Origin: Nisaea nitritireducens
Lineage (GTDB): Bacteria > Pseudomonadota > Alphaproteobacteria > Thalassobaculales > Thalassobaculaceae
NCBI RefSeq assembly: GCF_014904795.1
Contig: NZ_JACZFS010000019.1
Span: 1-64,000 of the forward strand
Length of the DNA stretch: 64,000 nt
Direction: 5' to 3'
Below the pieces are notes generated by a model, which worked only from the letters and a program-made list of their open reading frames with translations, searched no databases and was not told the DNA's origin. Positions 25,165-33,280 of the stretch are shown in pieces (the first letter of the stretch is position 1; each line of letters starts with the position of its first letter). The translations under genes were made by a program, and so were the position numbers.

Positions 25165-25535
25165 CGCGGAAAAGTCACCGCCTCGATCTTGTTGCCGTCC
25201 TGGTCACGGATGAAGGCGCCGTAATAGGTGGTCATCTGAGCCTGCCTATCCGCTGGCGCTCCGGCGTCGCGACCGCCTTGCGTTAGCGCTGCCGCGTGGA
25301 AAGCGTCCACGGCGTCCCGGGAGCTGGCACGCAGGCAGATATGGATTCCGGTTCCGTCTGGAACCGCTTCCATACCGGGGCGGAGATTGAGCCAGAATTC
25401 CGGGTACTGCTTGCCGAAACCGATGGTCCCCTCCCGCTCGGCCAGACGGGTGAAGTCTAGCGGCGCCAGGACCGCGTCATAGAAGATCGCACTGCGCGCG
25501 AGATCGGAAACGGCGATGGAGACATGGTCGATCAT
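25161..25535 (-). CDS. VOC family protein (glyoxalase-like)
   Basis: A 124-aa single-domain vicinal oxygen chelate protein: start MIDHVSIAVSDLARSAIFYDAVLAPLDF, HICLRASSRDAVDAFHAAAL in the middle and YYGAFIRDQDGNKIEAV at the end, giving the His...Glu metal-ligand pattern. The family includes glyoxalases, dioxygenases and resistance proteins; this subgroup is usually functionally unassigned. It is the last gene of a minus-strand run starting at 29563. Confidence 0.88.
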   Translation of the reverse strand: MIDHVSIAVSDLARSAIFYDAVLAPLDFTRLAEREGTIGFGKQYPEFWLNLRPGMEAVPDGTGIHICLRASSRDAVDAFHAAALTQGGRDAGAPADRQAQMTTYYGAFIRDQDGNKIEAVTFPR

Positions 25536-25567
25536 GGCCCGAGCCTAACCGGGCCCGGCCACTTGCG

Positions 25568-26818
25568 TCACGCAAGAAACCAAGGATTGAGCCCGGCCCA
25601 GCTAGCCGAAAGCGTGCCCATGTTATGAGCGTAGGCATAGACGTCGTTGCCTTGGAAACGGGCGATTTCATTGTCCCGGATCTGGTCTTCGTAGCTCTTG
25701 CTCATCGCGACGAACCGCGCGTTGGTCCCGTCATCCGGCACAGCCCCACCGTTGAGCCCTGCGTGCATTTCCTCTACCGCCGCCAGTACATCGTCCGGGG
25801 AACAATCCGTGGCCCGGAAGCCGTGTTCCGTATACCAGTCCTGGTCCGGAAGCGGCCCTGACACCAAGCGGTTCGGCAACATGCAGGAAAGCTGTTCCTC
25901 ATAGGAAAGCGGTGATGCGCTGTCTCCACGATAGAGCGGCTTGAAGAGGAAAAGATCGCAGTCGAGATGGTGGCTCATCACCGTCGGCAGGAGGTTGGTG
26001 TTGACGCTCGGACGACCGAACGCGCGGGCCAGGGCTTCCGGGCCGGACTGACAGTTCAACGAGAAACTGCATGTGGCCATCAGATATATGTCGAGGAAAT
26101 CCTCGGCGCGCGGATCATGGGCCAGATCAATCACCATCCCGGAGGGATGGGCGAACGGCTCCGAGTTCGCACCTCCCAAACGGAAAACCGTGTAACCGGC
26201 CTCGACCAGCCAATCGACGGCCGGACGGAAGTTTGCGGGGTCAACCGTGCGCAGCTTCCCGTAGGGCGCGCTGCCGGCATCATGCGCGTAGCCTTCCTCC
26301 CGCATATGCAGGGTGACGTAAGGGCTGCCCGGCTCCAGACCGATTCTTGAGAGCCAGCGTTCCCCCGCCGCACGCATTTCATCGTCGAGCTTGAGATGCA
26401 CCAGCGGCTTCCGCGCCGCCCGATGCTGCGTATAGGCACGGTAGAATTTATGGGTATGCACAAGACAGAGATCGAACGGCCCCATCCGGACGATTCCCCG
26501 GTCGAGATCCCGCAGCAACAGCAAGGGCGCATGCTGGGTTTCCGCCATGCCGAAATCCCGGGCCAGCAGATCGTAGAGCGGGCGCTTCATCGTCGGCACA
26601 GCGCGGGGCGGTGTCAGCAGCACGATCCGGTCGTATTCAGGACCATAGAGCGAGGCGAGATAGTGCGGCTCCGGCGCCAGGTGGCCGATCGCGTCCGCAT
26701 AGGGCATCGGGTAGACCAGCGTCCGGGCACCGTTCTTCAGATGCGGCTCCAGCGCGCGGCCAAGGAGTGTCAGCGTCTCCGGCTTGCGCAACTCGGCAAG
26801 CAGGGTTTCTGTATCCAT
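25568..26818 (-). CDS. TIGR04372-like glycosyltransferase
   Basis: A 416-aa protein matching the TIGR04372 glycosyltransferase type: central YVTLHMREEGY segment, YTVFRLGGANSEPF, the DIYLMATCSFSLNCQSGPEALARAFGRPSVNTNLLP motif region and a long C-terminal tail. Such genes are often in surface polysaccharide clusters. Here it follows a heme-dependent N-demethylase gene by only 4 nt, which is odd company. Cytoplasmic, no signal peptide. Family call fairly sure, donor and acceptor unknown. Confidence 0.8.
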   Translation of the reverse strand: MDTETLLAELRKPETLTLLGRALEPHLKNGARTLVYPMPYADAIGHLAPEPHYLASLYGPEYDRIVLLTPPRAVPTMKRPLYDLLARDFGMAETQHAPLLLLRDLDRGIVRMGPFDLCLVHTHKFYRAYTQHRAARKPLVHLKLDDEMRAAGERWLSRIGLEPGSPYVTLHMREEGYAHDAGSAPYGKLRTVDPANFRPAVDWLVEAGYTVFRLGGANSEPFAHPSGMVIDLAHDPRAEDFLDIYLMATCSFSLNCQSGPEALARAFGRPSVNTNLLPTVMSHHLDCDLFLFKPLYRGDSASPLSYEEQLSCMLPNRLVSGPLPDQDWYTEHGFRATDCSPDDVLAAVEEMHAGLNGGAVPDDGTNARFVAMSKSYEDQIRDNEIARFQGNDVYAYAHNMGTLSASWAGLNPWFLA

Positions 26819-26822
26819 CCGG

Positions 26823-27740
26823 TCAGGCAGCCCGTTCCATCAGATTTCCAAGGTATCCGTCCAGCGCCTCGCGGAACGGCAGCAGGCTCTTGTAGCGCTG
26901 CATACCCTCCGGCATGTCCGCGACGGCGCCGCGCAGGCCCATGGCGAGATCCGGCCGCGCCTCAAGCGAGGAAAGCGGATCGACGAAGGTCCGGATGGTG
27001 AACAGGATATCGCCGGATTCCGGCAGCCGACGCAAAGTCTGCCGTTCGACCCGGAGCCAGAGCCGGTCACCCGCATTCTCCGCCGTGATCTCAACCTGAT
27101 CATCATTCCGGAACTTGCCACTGGTCTGAAACAAGGCCGGATCGTCGATAACGGACCAATTGAGCCGCACCACCGGTTTGTCCGCCTTAAGGTGGGTAAA
27201 GAACCGGTCGACCGGCTTTCCCAGCTTTTCGGCATAGCCGGAGACATGTTCATGGATGCCCATCATCGGCTGGCCGAGTTTCTCACCGAGCACCCAGCGC
27301 GCAGGGAAGCAAAGCGAGGCCGCATGCAGCACGTAGCCCTCCTCTCCCGGCGTCATCAGGCATAGATCCTCCTGCACCAGACGGCCGGCAAGATCGAGGG
27401 CATGATCGGTAAAATCACTGAGAGAATAGGACTTTCCGGTCTCTGGCACCCGGACCGTCCCCTCATCAAAGGTGATCAGACCGGGATGACAGCGCTCCAG
27501 ATTATCCAGCAGCAGCATCAGCACTTCGCGCTGGGCAGGCTCGCTCCCCGGCAAATCTCCAAATACCGCGTCGTGCTGGCTGGCCAGCAACCGCTCTTTC
27601 TCTCGCAACTCCACCGCGCGGTTATGATCGACATCGAACCAGTCATTCAGGTCGAGCGCGACCAGCCCCATGGCCATCTGGAACTTACCGCTGGCATAAG
27701 GCGCAAACCGTGGCGCCTTGGTCTCCGTGATCGCATTCAT
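26823..27740 (-). CDS. heme-dependent oxidative N-demethylase family protein (DUF3445)
   Basis: A 305-aa DUF3445 protein. Family members bind heme and oxidatively demethylate secondary or tertiary amines such as dimethylamine. Visible features are the conserved FQMAMGLVALD start, DLCLMTPGEEGYVLHAASLCFPARWVLGEKLG in the core, and HEHVSGYAEKLGKPVDRFF. Length and order are normal. It sits 6 nt after the FKBP-rhodanese gene and 4 nt before the glycosyltransferase, so it is within an operon. Confidence 0.88.
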   Translation of the reverse strand: MNAITETKAPRFAPYASGKFQMAMGLVALDLNDWFDVDHNRAVELREKERLLASQHDAVFGDLPGSEPAQREVLMLLLDNLERCHPGLITFDEGTVRVPETGKSYSLSDFTDHALDLAGRLVQEDLCLMTPGEEGYVLHAASLCFPARWVLGEKLGQPMMGIHEHVSGYAEKLGKPVDRFFTHLKADKPVVRLNWSVIDDPALFQTSGKFRNDDQVEITAENAGDRLWLRVERQTLRRLPESGDILFTIRTFVDPLSSLEARPDLAMGLRGAVADMPEGMQRYKSLLPFREALDGYLGNLMERAA

Positions 27741-27746
27741 CGCAGC

Positions 27747-28496
27747 TTACTTTTCCACCGGGTTACCGGCTTCTATCCAGTTATTCATGCCGGTCGCGTG
27801 ATTGTAGACCTTCGCGTAACCGGCCTGGTCGGCCATGGCGCGTGCCAGCGCGAGGGAGCGCCGACCGCTGCGGCAGATCAGCACGACTTCGGCATCCTTG
27901 TCGATCAGCGCGCCGAGCGCATCCGGGAAGCTCGGGACAAACTGTCCGTTTCTGTCGAACGCCGTCAGCCGTTTCACACCTTTGATCGTTCCCGTCTCCG
28001 CCCATTCTTCGGGCCGTCTGATATCGAGAACGCTCACGCCCCTCTGCATCAGGCTCTTCAGCTCGTCATTTCCGATCGCCTTGAACTTCGGTGCCGAGAC
28101 CGAGATCAGCTCCACCTCAAACCTCAGGGGTGCGTTCGGCGGGATCACACCGCCTGCCCCGCGTGTGCCATAAGCAAGCTTGGAAGGAATGACCAGTTCA
28201 CGCTTGCCGCCGACCTTCATGCCGACAACACCTTGGTCCCACCCCTGAATCACACGACCGGCGCCGAGGGTGAAGGTGAAGGGTTGATTGCGATCGTGAC
28301 TGGAGTCGAACTTGGTCCCGTCCAGCAGCCACCCCGTATAATGCACCGTCACCGATGCGTTCTCGGTTGCTGTCGTTCCAGTTCCCGGGACCATATCGAG
28401 AACTGTCAATCTATCCGGAGGGGATTCGTCATTCGCTTGCGCTGGCTGCCAGCTCAAGGCAAATGCCGCAATGGCGACTGCAATGAATTTCATCAT
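27747..28496 (-). CDS. secreted FKBP-type prolyl isomerase fused to rhodanese
   Basis: A 249-aa exported protein. The start at 28496 (tandem ATG, GAGGA about 10 nt upstream) gives a clean signal peptide ending near QPAQAN. Residues about 40-140 are a full FKBP domain ([54 protein letters not shown]). Residues about 150-245 are a rhodanese domain with active-site loop CRSGRRS. The longer frame from 28559 would hide the signal peptide. FKBP plus rhodanese in one periplasmic chain is uncommon and suggests a link between protein folding and sulfur or cysteine chemistry. Confidence 0.9.
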   Translation of the reverse strand: MMKFIAVAIAAFALSWQPAQANDESPPDRLTVLDMVPGTGTTATENASVTVHYTGWLLDGTKFDSSHDRNQPFTFTLGAGRVIQGWDQGVVGMKVGGKRELVIPSKLAYGTRGAGGVIPPNAPLRFEVELISVSAPKFKAIGNDELKSLMQRGVSVLDIRRPEEWAETGTIKGVKRLTAFDRNGQFVPSFPDALGALIDKDAEVVLICRSGRRSLALARAMADQAGYAKVYNHATGMNNWIEAGNPVEK

Positions 28497-28577
28497 CGGA
28501 TCGATCCTCATACAACAAAGGTCGGGCATCAGGGTAATGGGACCTGCGGGCGAGTCCAACCGAAGCCGGGCAGATTT

Positions 28578-29282
28578 TTATTCGGGCAGTGTCATGCGCC
28601 AGGCTTCGGCGCGTTTCAGGGCTTCCGCCTGGCCCTTGTCTTCGAGCGCGCCACGGACGGCATGCATGGCCGGCGCAACACTTTCGGCATCCGCACGCTC
28701 CGCCAGGATGAGCCATTTCAAGGACTCAACGAGATCCTGTTCCACCCCGTCACCCCGGGCATAGAGAATGCCGAGCGGCAGGAAGGCCTGCCGGACGCCC
28801 TTGCCTGCGGAGATTTCATAGAGCCGGGCCGCTTCCTCGGGGTCGCGCGCGCCGCCCGCCCCGGTTTCCAGCATGACCGCATAATTGAATTCGGCTTCGC
28901 GAAGCCCGGCTTCGGCAGCAGTACCGAACCATTTCCGTGCCTCGGCGAGAGATCGTTCAACGCCCTGGCCTATCTGGTAGAGCACCCCAAGACGATATTG
29001 AGCGAGCGCGTAACCACCTTCAGCCGCTTTCTTGTAAAGCTCGACGGCCTGCGCCTTGTCCGCATCGCGCCGGCTGCCCTGCGCACCGCGCTCCAGGGCC
29101 AGCCCATAATAGAACTGCGCCTTGGCGTCGCCAGCTTCCGCCTGCGCGCGGTACCAGTCCATGGCTTCGCCATAGGTCTGACGCTTGCTGTCCGCCGCGA
29201 GGGACGGAGCGGAACACAGACAGAGGAACGCGCATGCTGCGAGGAGAGGCGGGAGTACCCGTTTCAAGGAATTTTCCGTCAA
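28578..29282 (-). CDS. Sel1-repeat (TPR-like) exported protein
   Basis: A 234-aa protein with an N-terminal signal peptide (about 1-29, ending APSLAAD) and four to five Sel1-like repeats of about 36 residues. Examples are GDAKAQFYYGLALERG, GYALAQYRLGVLYQIGQGV and GLREAEFNYAVMLETGAGG. Sel1 proteins act as periplasmic scaffolds or adaptors. It heads the minus-strand run with the FKBP-rhodanese gene 81 nt downstream. Confidence 0.9.
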   Translation of the reverse strand: MTENSLKRVLPPLLAACAFLCLCSAPSLAADSKRQTYGEAMDWYRAQAEAGDAKAQFYYGLALERGAQGSRRDADKAQAVELYKKAAEGGYALAQYRLGVLYQIGQGVERSLAEARKWFGTAAEAGLREAEFNYAVMLETGAGGARDPEEAARLYEISAGKGVRQAFLPLGILYARGDGVEQDLVESLKWLILAERADAESVAPAMHAVRGALEDKGQAEALKRAEAWRMTLPE

Positions 29283-29302
29283 ATCAGGGGATGCGAACGC
29301 CG

Positions 29303-29563
29303 TTACGGCGAAAGGGGCCCGGTCCCGGCGTTCGGACGCGGCGCCGGCCCCTCATATCCTACAAGGCGGTTCGCTTCCGAGCCATCAAGGGGCTGAGTGT
29401 AGCAATTAACCTTCCCGATTGTCCTGTAGCAGTAGCGGGGTTCCGGCGCAGGAGCCAGTTCCGGTTGCGCGCGCGCACTGGTTTCGAACGGCAAGTTGGC
29501 ACATGCCGAAACAAAGAAACAAACCAGCAGTATCAGCGTTCGTACCGCCACCAAAGTATCCAA
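29303..29563 (-). CDS. small lipoprotein
   Basis: An 86-aa protein with a short signal peptide and lipobox FVSAC (Cys about residue 21). The mature part is Pro-rich and contains RYCYRTIGKVNCYTQPL, a pattern seen in small alphaproteobacterial lipoproteins of unknown function; two Cys could form a disulfide. It lies 20 nt upstream of the Sel1 gene on the same strand and may be co-transcribed. Confidence 0.78.
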   Translation of the reverse strand: MDTLVAVRTLILLVCFFVSACANLPFETSARAQPELAPAPEPRYCYRTIGKVNCYTQPLDGSEANRLVGYEGPAPRPNAGTGPLSP

Positions 29564-29800
29564 TGGTTGGTCAAGTCACTCTGAATGTGACTTTTTTACC
29601 CGTATTTGGCAATTGAAAAGCGGAAAAGGCGAAGATGTGTCGCATCCCGCTTGCTCAACTATTTCAGAAGGGTCCGTGAATTGTCGCCGGAACGCTGCGG
29701 AGGATATCAATTATGAAGCCGGACTGGCCTCGCTCGCAAAAGGGCGTCGGTGATCGGTCAACACCCGGACGGCGGGATTTTTAGTGCCTGTGAGGACCCG

Positions 29801-30295
29801 ATGCCTGAAAACATTTCCATGAACTTCCGGGATGCCCAGCCCGAGGACGTGAAGACGATCCTCGCATTGGTGAGCGCCGCCTATGCTAAATGGATCCCCG
29901 TCATCGGCCGGGAGCCGAAACCGATGAACGCCGACTATGAAAAAGCCTTACGGGAGCATGATTTTGCGTTGCTCTGTATCGGAGAGGAGATCGCCGGGCT
30001 GATCGAGACAATGACACGCGACGATCATATCTGGATCGAAAACGTCGCGGTGTCCCCGGCGCAACAGGGAATGGGGCTGGGCCGGCGGCTTCTCCAACAT
30101 GCCGAAGAGATCGCCAAACGGTCAGGCCGAACCAAACTCTCCCTGCTGACAAACGCGGATTTCAAAGCGAACGTCACGTTCTACGAGAAGGTTGGATACG
30201 TCACCACTTCGACGGAACCCTTCATGGGCGGCACGACGGTCTACATGACCAAGACACTTGAAGGCGACGCTCAAAGCCCGACAGAGACCGACTAA
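29801..30295 (+). CDS. GNAT family N-acetyltransferase
   Basis: A 164-aa acetyltransferase from the ATG at 29801, which has GAGGA 5 nt upstream. The acetyl-CoA-binding motif A is IENVAVSPAQQGMGLGRRLLQHAEEIA (about 85-111), and the C-terminal FYEKVGYVTTS is the usual motif B. Substrate unknown. Transcribed with, or just before, the ureohydrolase gene 72 nt downstream. Confidence 0.87.
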   Translation: MPENISMNFRDAQPEDVKTILALVSAAYAKWIPVIGREPKPMNADYEKALREHDFALLCIGEEIAGLIETMTRDDHIWIENVAVSPAQQGMGLGRRLLQHAEEIAKRSGRTKLSLLTNADFKANVTFYEKVGYVTTSTEPFMGGTTVYMTKTLEGDAQSPTETD

Positions 30296-30367
30296 CCATT
30301 GCACCGCGGGGCATAATCGCCTGCAATGCCCTCACCGCTCATCGCCTCAACCCGCCGGGAACATCTC

Positions 30368-31324
30368 ATGTCATCGCACGGATACGAAACGGGCCGCCTC
30401 AACCTGCCTTTCGTCGGCATCGCAACCTTCGGCAAATATCCCTACCAGCAGGACTGGGACGCCATCGAGGCGGATGTCGCGGTGCTTGGCGCGCCGTTCG
30501 ACTTCGGGACCCAGTTCCGCGCCGGCGCCCGCTTTGGCCCGCGCAGCATCCGTGAGGCATCTACCCTCTTCTCCTTCGGGCACGGCGGCGCCTACGACCA
30601 CGAGGATGACATCACCTATCTGCCGGCGGAGACCACCCGGATTGTCGATCTGGGCGATGCGGACATCATCCATACGGACACGGAGCAGAGCCACGCCAAT
30701 ATCGAGTTCGGCGTGCGCAAGATCCTGAAAGCCGGCGCCATTCCGGTGGTGCTGGGAGGCGATCACTCGGTGAACATCCCCTGCATCAACGCCTTTTCCG
30801 ACGAAGAACCTGTGCACCTGGTGCAGATCGACGCCCATCTCGATTTCGTCGACGAGCGGCACGGCGTGCGCAGCGGCCACGGCAACCCGATGCGCCGGGC
30901 GGCGGAGAAGCCCTACGTCACCGGGCTCAGCCAGATCGGCATTCGCAACGTGTCATCGACCGCGCGAGAGGGATACGAAGACGCCCGCTCCATGGGCTCC
31001 GATATCCTCTCCGTCCGCCAGTTCCGCAAACTCGGTGTCGAGGGCGTGCTGGAACGCATCCCTGCCGGTAAACGCTATTACGTCACCATCGATATCGACG
31101 GCTTCGACCCCTCCATCGCCCCCGGCACCGGCACCCCGAGCCACGGCGGTTTTACCTATTACGAAGGGCTGGAACTGCTGGACGGGCTGACAAAGCGCGG
31201 GTCAGTGGTCGGCGTCGATCTGGTTGAGGTCGCTCCTGATTACGATCACTCCGGCAGTACAACGACCCTGGCGGCGCAGTTGCTGCTGAATTTCATCGGC
31301 CGGATTTTGCATCACCGTAAGTGA
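30368..31324 (+). CDS. speB: agmatinase-family ureohydrolase
   Basis: A 318-aa manganese enzyme of the arginase/agmatinase superfamily that hydrolyses a guanidino group to urea. Metal-binding motifs are GGDHSV, DAHLDF and DIDGFDPSIAPGTG; the start MSSHGYETGRLNLPFVGIATF at 30368 fits the family. The frame from 30326 adds residues with no support. Agmatinase is the default reading, but guanidinobutyrase, guanidinopropionase or related activities cannot be separated by eye. The amidinotransferase-fold gene 5 kb upstream could belong to the same pathway. Confidence 0.86.
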   Translation: MSSHGYETGRLNLPFVGIATFGKYPYQQDWDAIEADVAVLGAPFDFGTQFRAGARFGPRSIREASTLFSFGHGGAYDHEDDITYLPAETTRIVDLGDADIIHTDTEQSHANIEFGVRKILKAGAIPVVLGGDHSVNIPCINAFSDEEPVHLVQIDAHLDFVDERHGVRSGHGNPMRRAAEKPYVTGLSQIGIRNVSSTAREGYEDARSMGSDILSVRQFRKLGVEGVLERIPAGKRYYVTIDIDGFDPSIAPGTGTPSHGGFTYYEGLELLDGLTKRGSVVGVDLVEVAPDYDHSGSTTTLAAQLLLNFIGRILHHRK

Positions 31325-31419
31325 ATTCCGAACCTAGTCGGCCAAAACACTCTCAAAACCGCTCATATACCGAATAGCGATACAGGCAATAACGCCAATC
31401 GCATTTAACGATATCGGTC

Positions 31420-31662
31420 ATGAGCAAAGTCCAGTACACTGCCACCGCGCTGAAGCAAATGAGGAAACTGGCGCCGGAAACCCGAGAGCGGCTCCGGTCC
31501 AAAATCTCCGAATTTGCCGAAACAGGAAAAGGCGACGTCACGGCAATGCAGGGCGAGCCCGTATTCCGGCTCAGGGTTGGCGATTACCGTGTTGTCTTCA
31601 GCGATGGCCCAGCCGGCATTTCAATTTTGCGAGCCGGGCATCGCCGCGAAATTTATCGGTAG
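31420..31662 (+). CDS. RelE/ParE-type toxin
   Basis: An 80-aa toxin of the RelE/ParE superfamily: start YTATALKQMRKL, central LRSKISEFAETGKGDV, then the conserved RLRVGDYRVVFSDG and ILRAGHRREIYR. RelE members cut mRNA on the ribosome. The toxin gene comes first and the antitoxin follows 12 nt later. An 8-bp palindrome CGATATCG (31409-31416) overlaps the region just before the start and could be part of an autoregulatory operator. Confidence 0.87.
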   Translation: MSKVQYTATALKQMRKLAPETRERLRSKISEFAETGKGDVTAMQGEPVFRLRVGDYRVVFSDGPAGISILRAGHRREIYR

Positions 31663-31674
31663 GACATCGTCAAT

Positions 31675-32064
31675 ATGAGCACAATCCAGATCATCACCTC
31701 ACCGTCCGGCGAGCAAATGGTCGTCCTCTCCAAGGAGGAATTCGACCTGATGGCTGCCAATCAATTCGATGAGGATGCGGAAACCTTGCGCATCTATCGG
31801 GAATCCATGGCCGCCATCGAACGCGGCGACGATATCGCCTTGCCGGAAGCTGTCTGGGACCGGCTGGAAACGCACGAAAGCCCTGTCCGCGTGCTGCGGG
31901 AATTCCGCTCCATGACCCAGAAGAAACTGGCCGAGACCGCTGGCATTTCCCAGAGCTATCTTTCCGAAATCGAACGCGGCACGCGCGAGGGAACGCTCAG
32001 CACGATCAAGGCGCTCGCCAAGGCACTTGCCGTACCGCTGACGGTACTGACCGAGGATTACTAA
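31675..32064 (+). CDS. XRE-family antitoxin
   Basis: A 129-aa antitoxin. The N-terminal part (about 1-45: TIQIITSPSGEQMVVLSKEEFDLMA) is likely to fold on the toxin. Residues about 70-125 form an XRE/Cro-type HTH with TQKKLAETAGISQSYLSEIERGTREG. It should neutralise the RelE toxin and repress the pair. Followed by a strong hairpin at 32080-32101. Confidence 0.88.
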   Translation: MSTIQIITSPSGEQMVVLSKEEFDLMAANQFDEDAETLRIYRESMAAIERGDDIALPEAVWDRLETHESPVRVLREFRSMTQKKLAETAGISQSYLSEIERGTREGTLSTIKALAKALAVPLTVLTEDY

Positions 32065-32079
32065 CCGCAAAAGGAAAAA

Positions 32080-32101
32080 GGGCGAGCCCGAAAGCTCGCC
32101 C
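32080..32101. terminator. bidirectional terminator between antitoxin and iron-ADH operon
   Basis: GGGCGAGC (32080-32087) and GCTCGCCC (32094-32101) form an 8-bp stem with loop CCGAAA. On the minus strand it is followed by TTTTTCCTTTT, so it ends the long catabolic operon whose last stop is at 32132-32130. On the plus strand the downstream T-run is weak. Confidence 0.82.
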
Positions 32102-32129
32102 CTTCCCTATTCATTATTCGTTCAACCCG

Positions 32130-33275
32130 TCAGATCGACTGCTTGAACAGTTCCGTCAGGTTTTTGACAGTCAGCTCGACCGGGTTGCCGCCGCAGCTCG
32201 GGTCCTCGATGGCCATGGCGGCCAGCTCGTCGATCCGGTCGGTGCCGACGCCGAGGGCGGACATCTTGTCGGGGATCGCGAGGTCCTCGCGCAGCTTCAG
32301 GACATACTCGAAGAAGCCGTCAAAGCCGCCGGAGATACCGAGATAGGCAGACGCTTGGGTCAGCCTGTCCTCGATGGCCGGACGGTTGAAGCGCAGCACC
32401 GGAGGCATGACCACGGCGTTGGTGGTGCCGTGGTGGGTATTGTAGACGGCGCCCAGCGGGTGGGACAAAGCGTGGATGGCACCGAGGCCCTTCTGGAAAG
32501 CCGTGGCGCCCATGGCGGCCGCACTCATCATGTGTGCGCGGGCTTCAAGGTCGGAGCCGTCCGCATAAGCGCGCGGCAGATACTCATTCACCAGCCGCAG
32601 GCCTTCGAGCGCGATGCCCTGGCTCATCGGGTGGTAATGCGGGCTGCAGAAAGCTTCCAGGCAATGGGCGAAGGCGTCCATGCCGGTGCCGGCCGTGATC
32701 GGCTTCGGCATGCCGACGGTCAGCTCCGGATCGCAGATCACCACGCTCGGCAGAACCTTCGGATGGAAGATGATCTTCTTCACGTGGGTTTCCGAATTGG
32801 TCAGCACACTGGCGCGGCCAACTTCGGAGCCGGTGCCCGCCGTGGTCGGCACGGCGACGTTCGGATAGATCGCGTCGGCGTTGGCGCGGGTCCACCAGTC
32901 GCCAATATCCTCATAATCCCAGACCGAGCCTTTCTGGTCCGCCATGAAGGCAACCATCTTGCCAAGGTCAAGGCCGGAGCCGCCACCGAAGGCGATGACA
33001 CCGTCATGATTGCCCGCTTTGAAAACCTTGATACCGGCTTCGAGATTTTTCTCGTTCGGGTTCGGATCGACCGCCGAGAACATGGCGCGGCCGAGCCCGG
33101 CTGCTTCCATCAGATCGAGCGTCTTCGTGGTGATCGGCAGGCTGGCCAGCCCCTTGTCCGTCACCAGCAGCGGACGCTTGATGCCGGCGGCGGCACAGGC
33201 CTCACCGATTTCGGCAATACGTCCGGCACCGAAGCGGATCGCGGTCGGGTAGCTCCAGTTGGCTTTGATGCTCAT
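32130..33275 (-). CDS. iron-containing alcohol dehydrogenase
   Basis: A 381-aa group III (Fe-dependent, NAD(P)) alcohol dehydrogenase. The nucleotide-binding GGGSGLDLGKMVAFM and the metal-ligand region HALSHPLGAVYNTHHGTTNAVVMPP are intact. It is the last gene of the minus-strand island starting at 40058 and lies 5 nt after the aldehyde dehydrogenase stop, so both oxidation steps (alcohol to aldehyde to acid) are translationally close. The natural alcohol is unknown; the context suggests a gamma-glutamyl amino alcohol. Confidence 0.9.
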   Translation of the reverse strand: MSIKANWSYPTAIRFGAGRIAEIGEACAAAGIKRPLLVTDKGLASLPITTKTLDLMEAAGLGRAMFSAVDPNPNEKNLEAGIKVFKAGNHDGVIAFGGGSGLDLGKMVAFMADQKGSVWDYEDIGDWWTRANADAIYPNVAVPTTAGTGSEVGRASVLTNSETHVKKIIFHPKVLPSVVICDPELTVGMPKPITAGTGMDAFAHCLEAFCSPHYHPMSQGIALEGLRLVNEYLPRAYADGSDLEARAHMMSAAAMGATAFQKGLGAIHALSHPLGAVYNTHHGTTNAVVMPPVLRFNRPAIEDRLTQASAYLGISGGFDGFFEYVLKLREDLAIPDKMSALGVGTDRIDELAAMAIEDPSCGGNPVELTVKNLTELFKQSI

Positions 33276-33280
33276 TGCAC

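Noticed and set aside
27402-29396. A 664-aa plus-strand frame
   Set aside because: Antisense to four genes with clear domains (DUF3445, FKBP-rhodanese, Sel1, lipoprotein); composition is that of a shadow frame.
29496-29753. An 85-aa plus-strand frame before the GNAT gene
   Set aside because: No domain, poor ribosome binding site, composition not protein-like, and it overlaps the promoter of the lipoprotein gene on the other strand.
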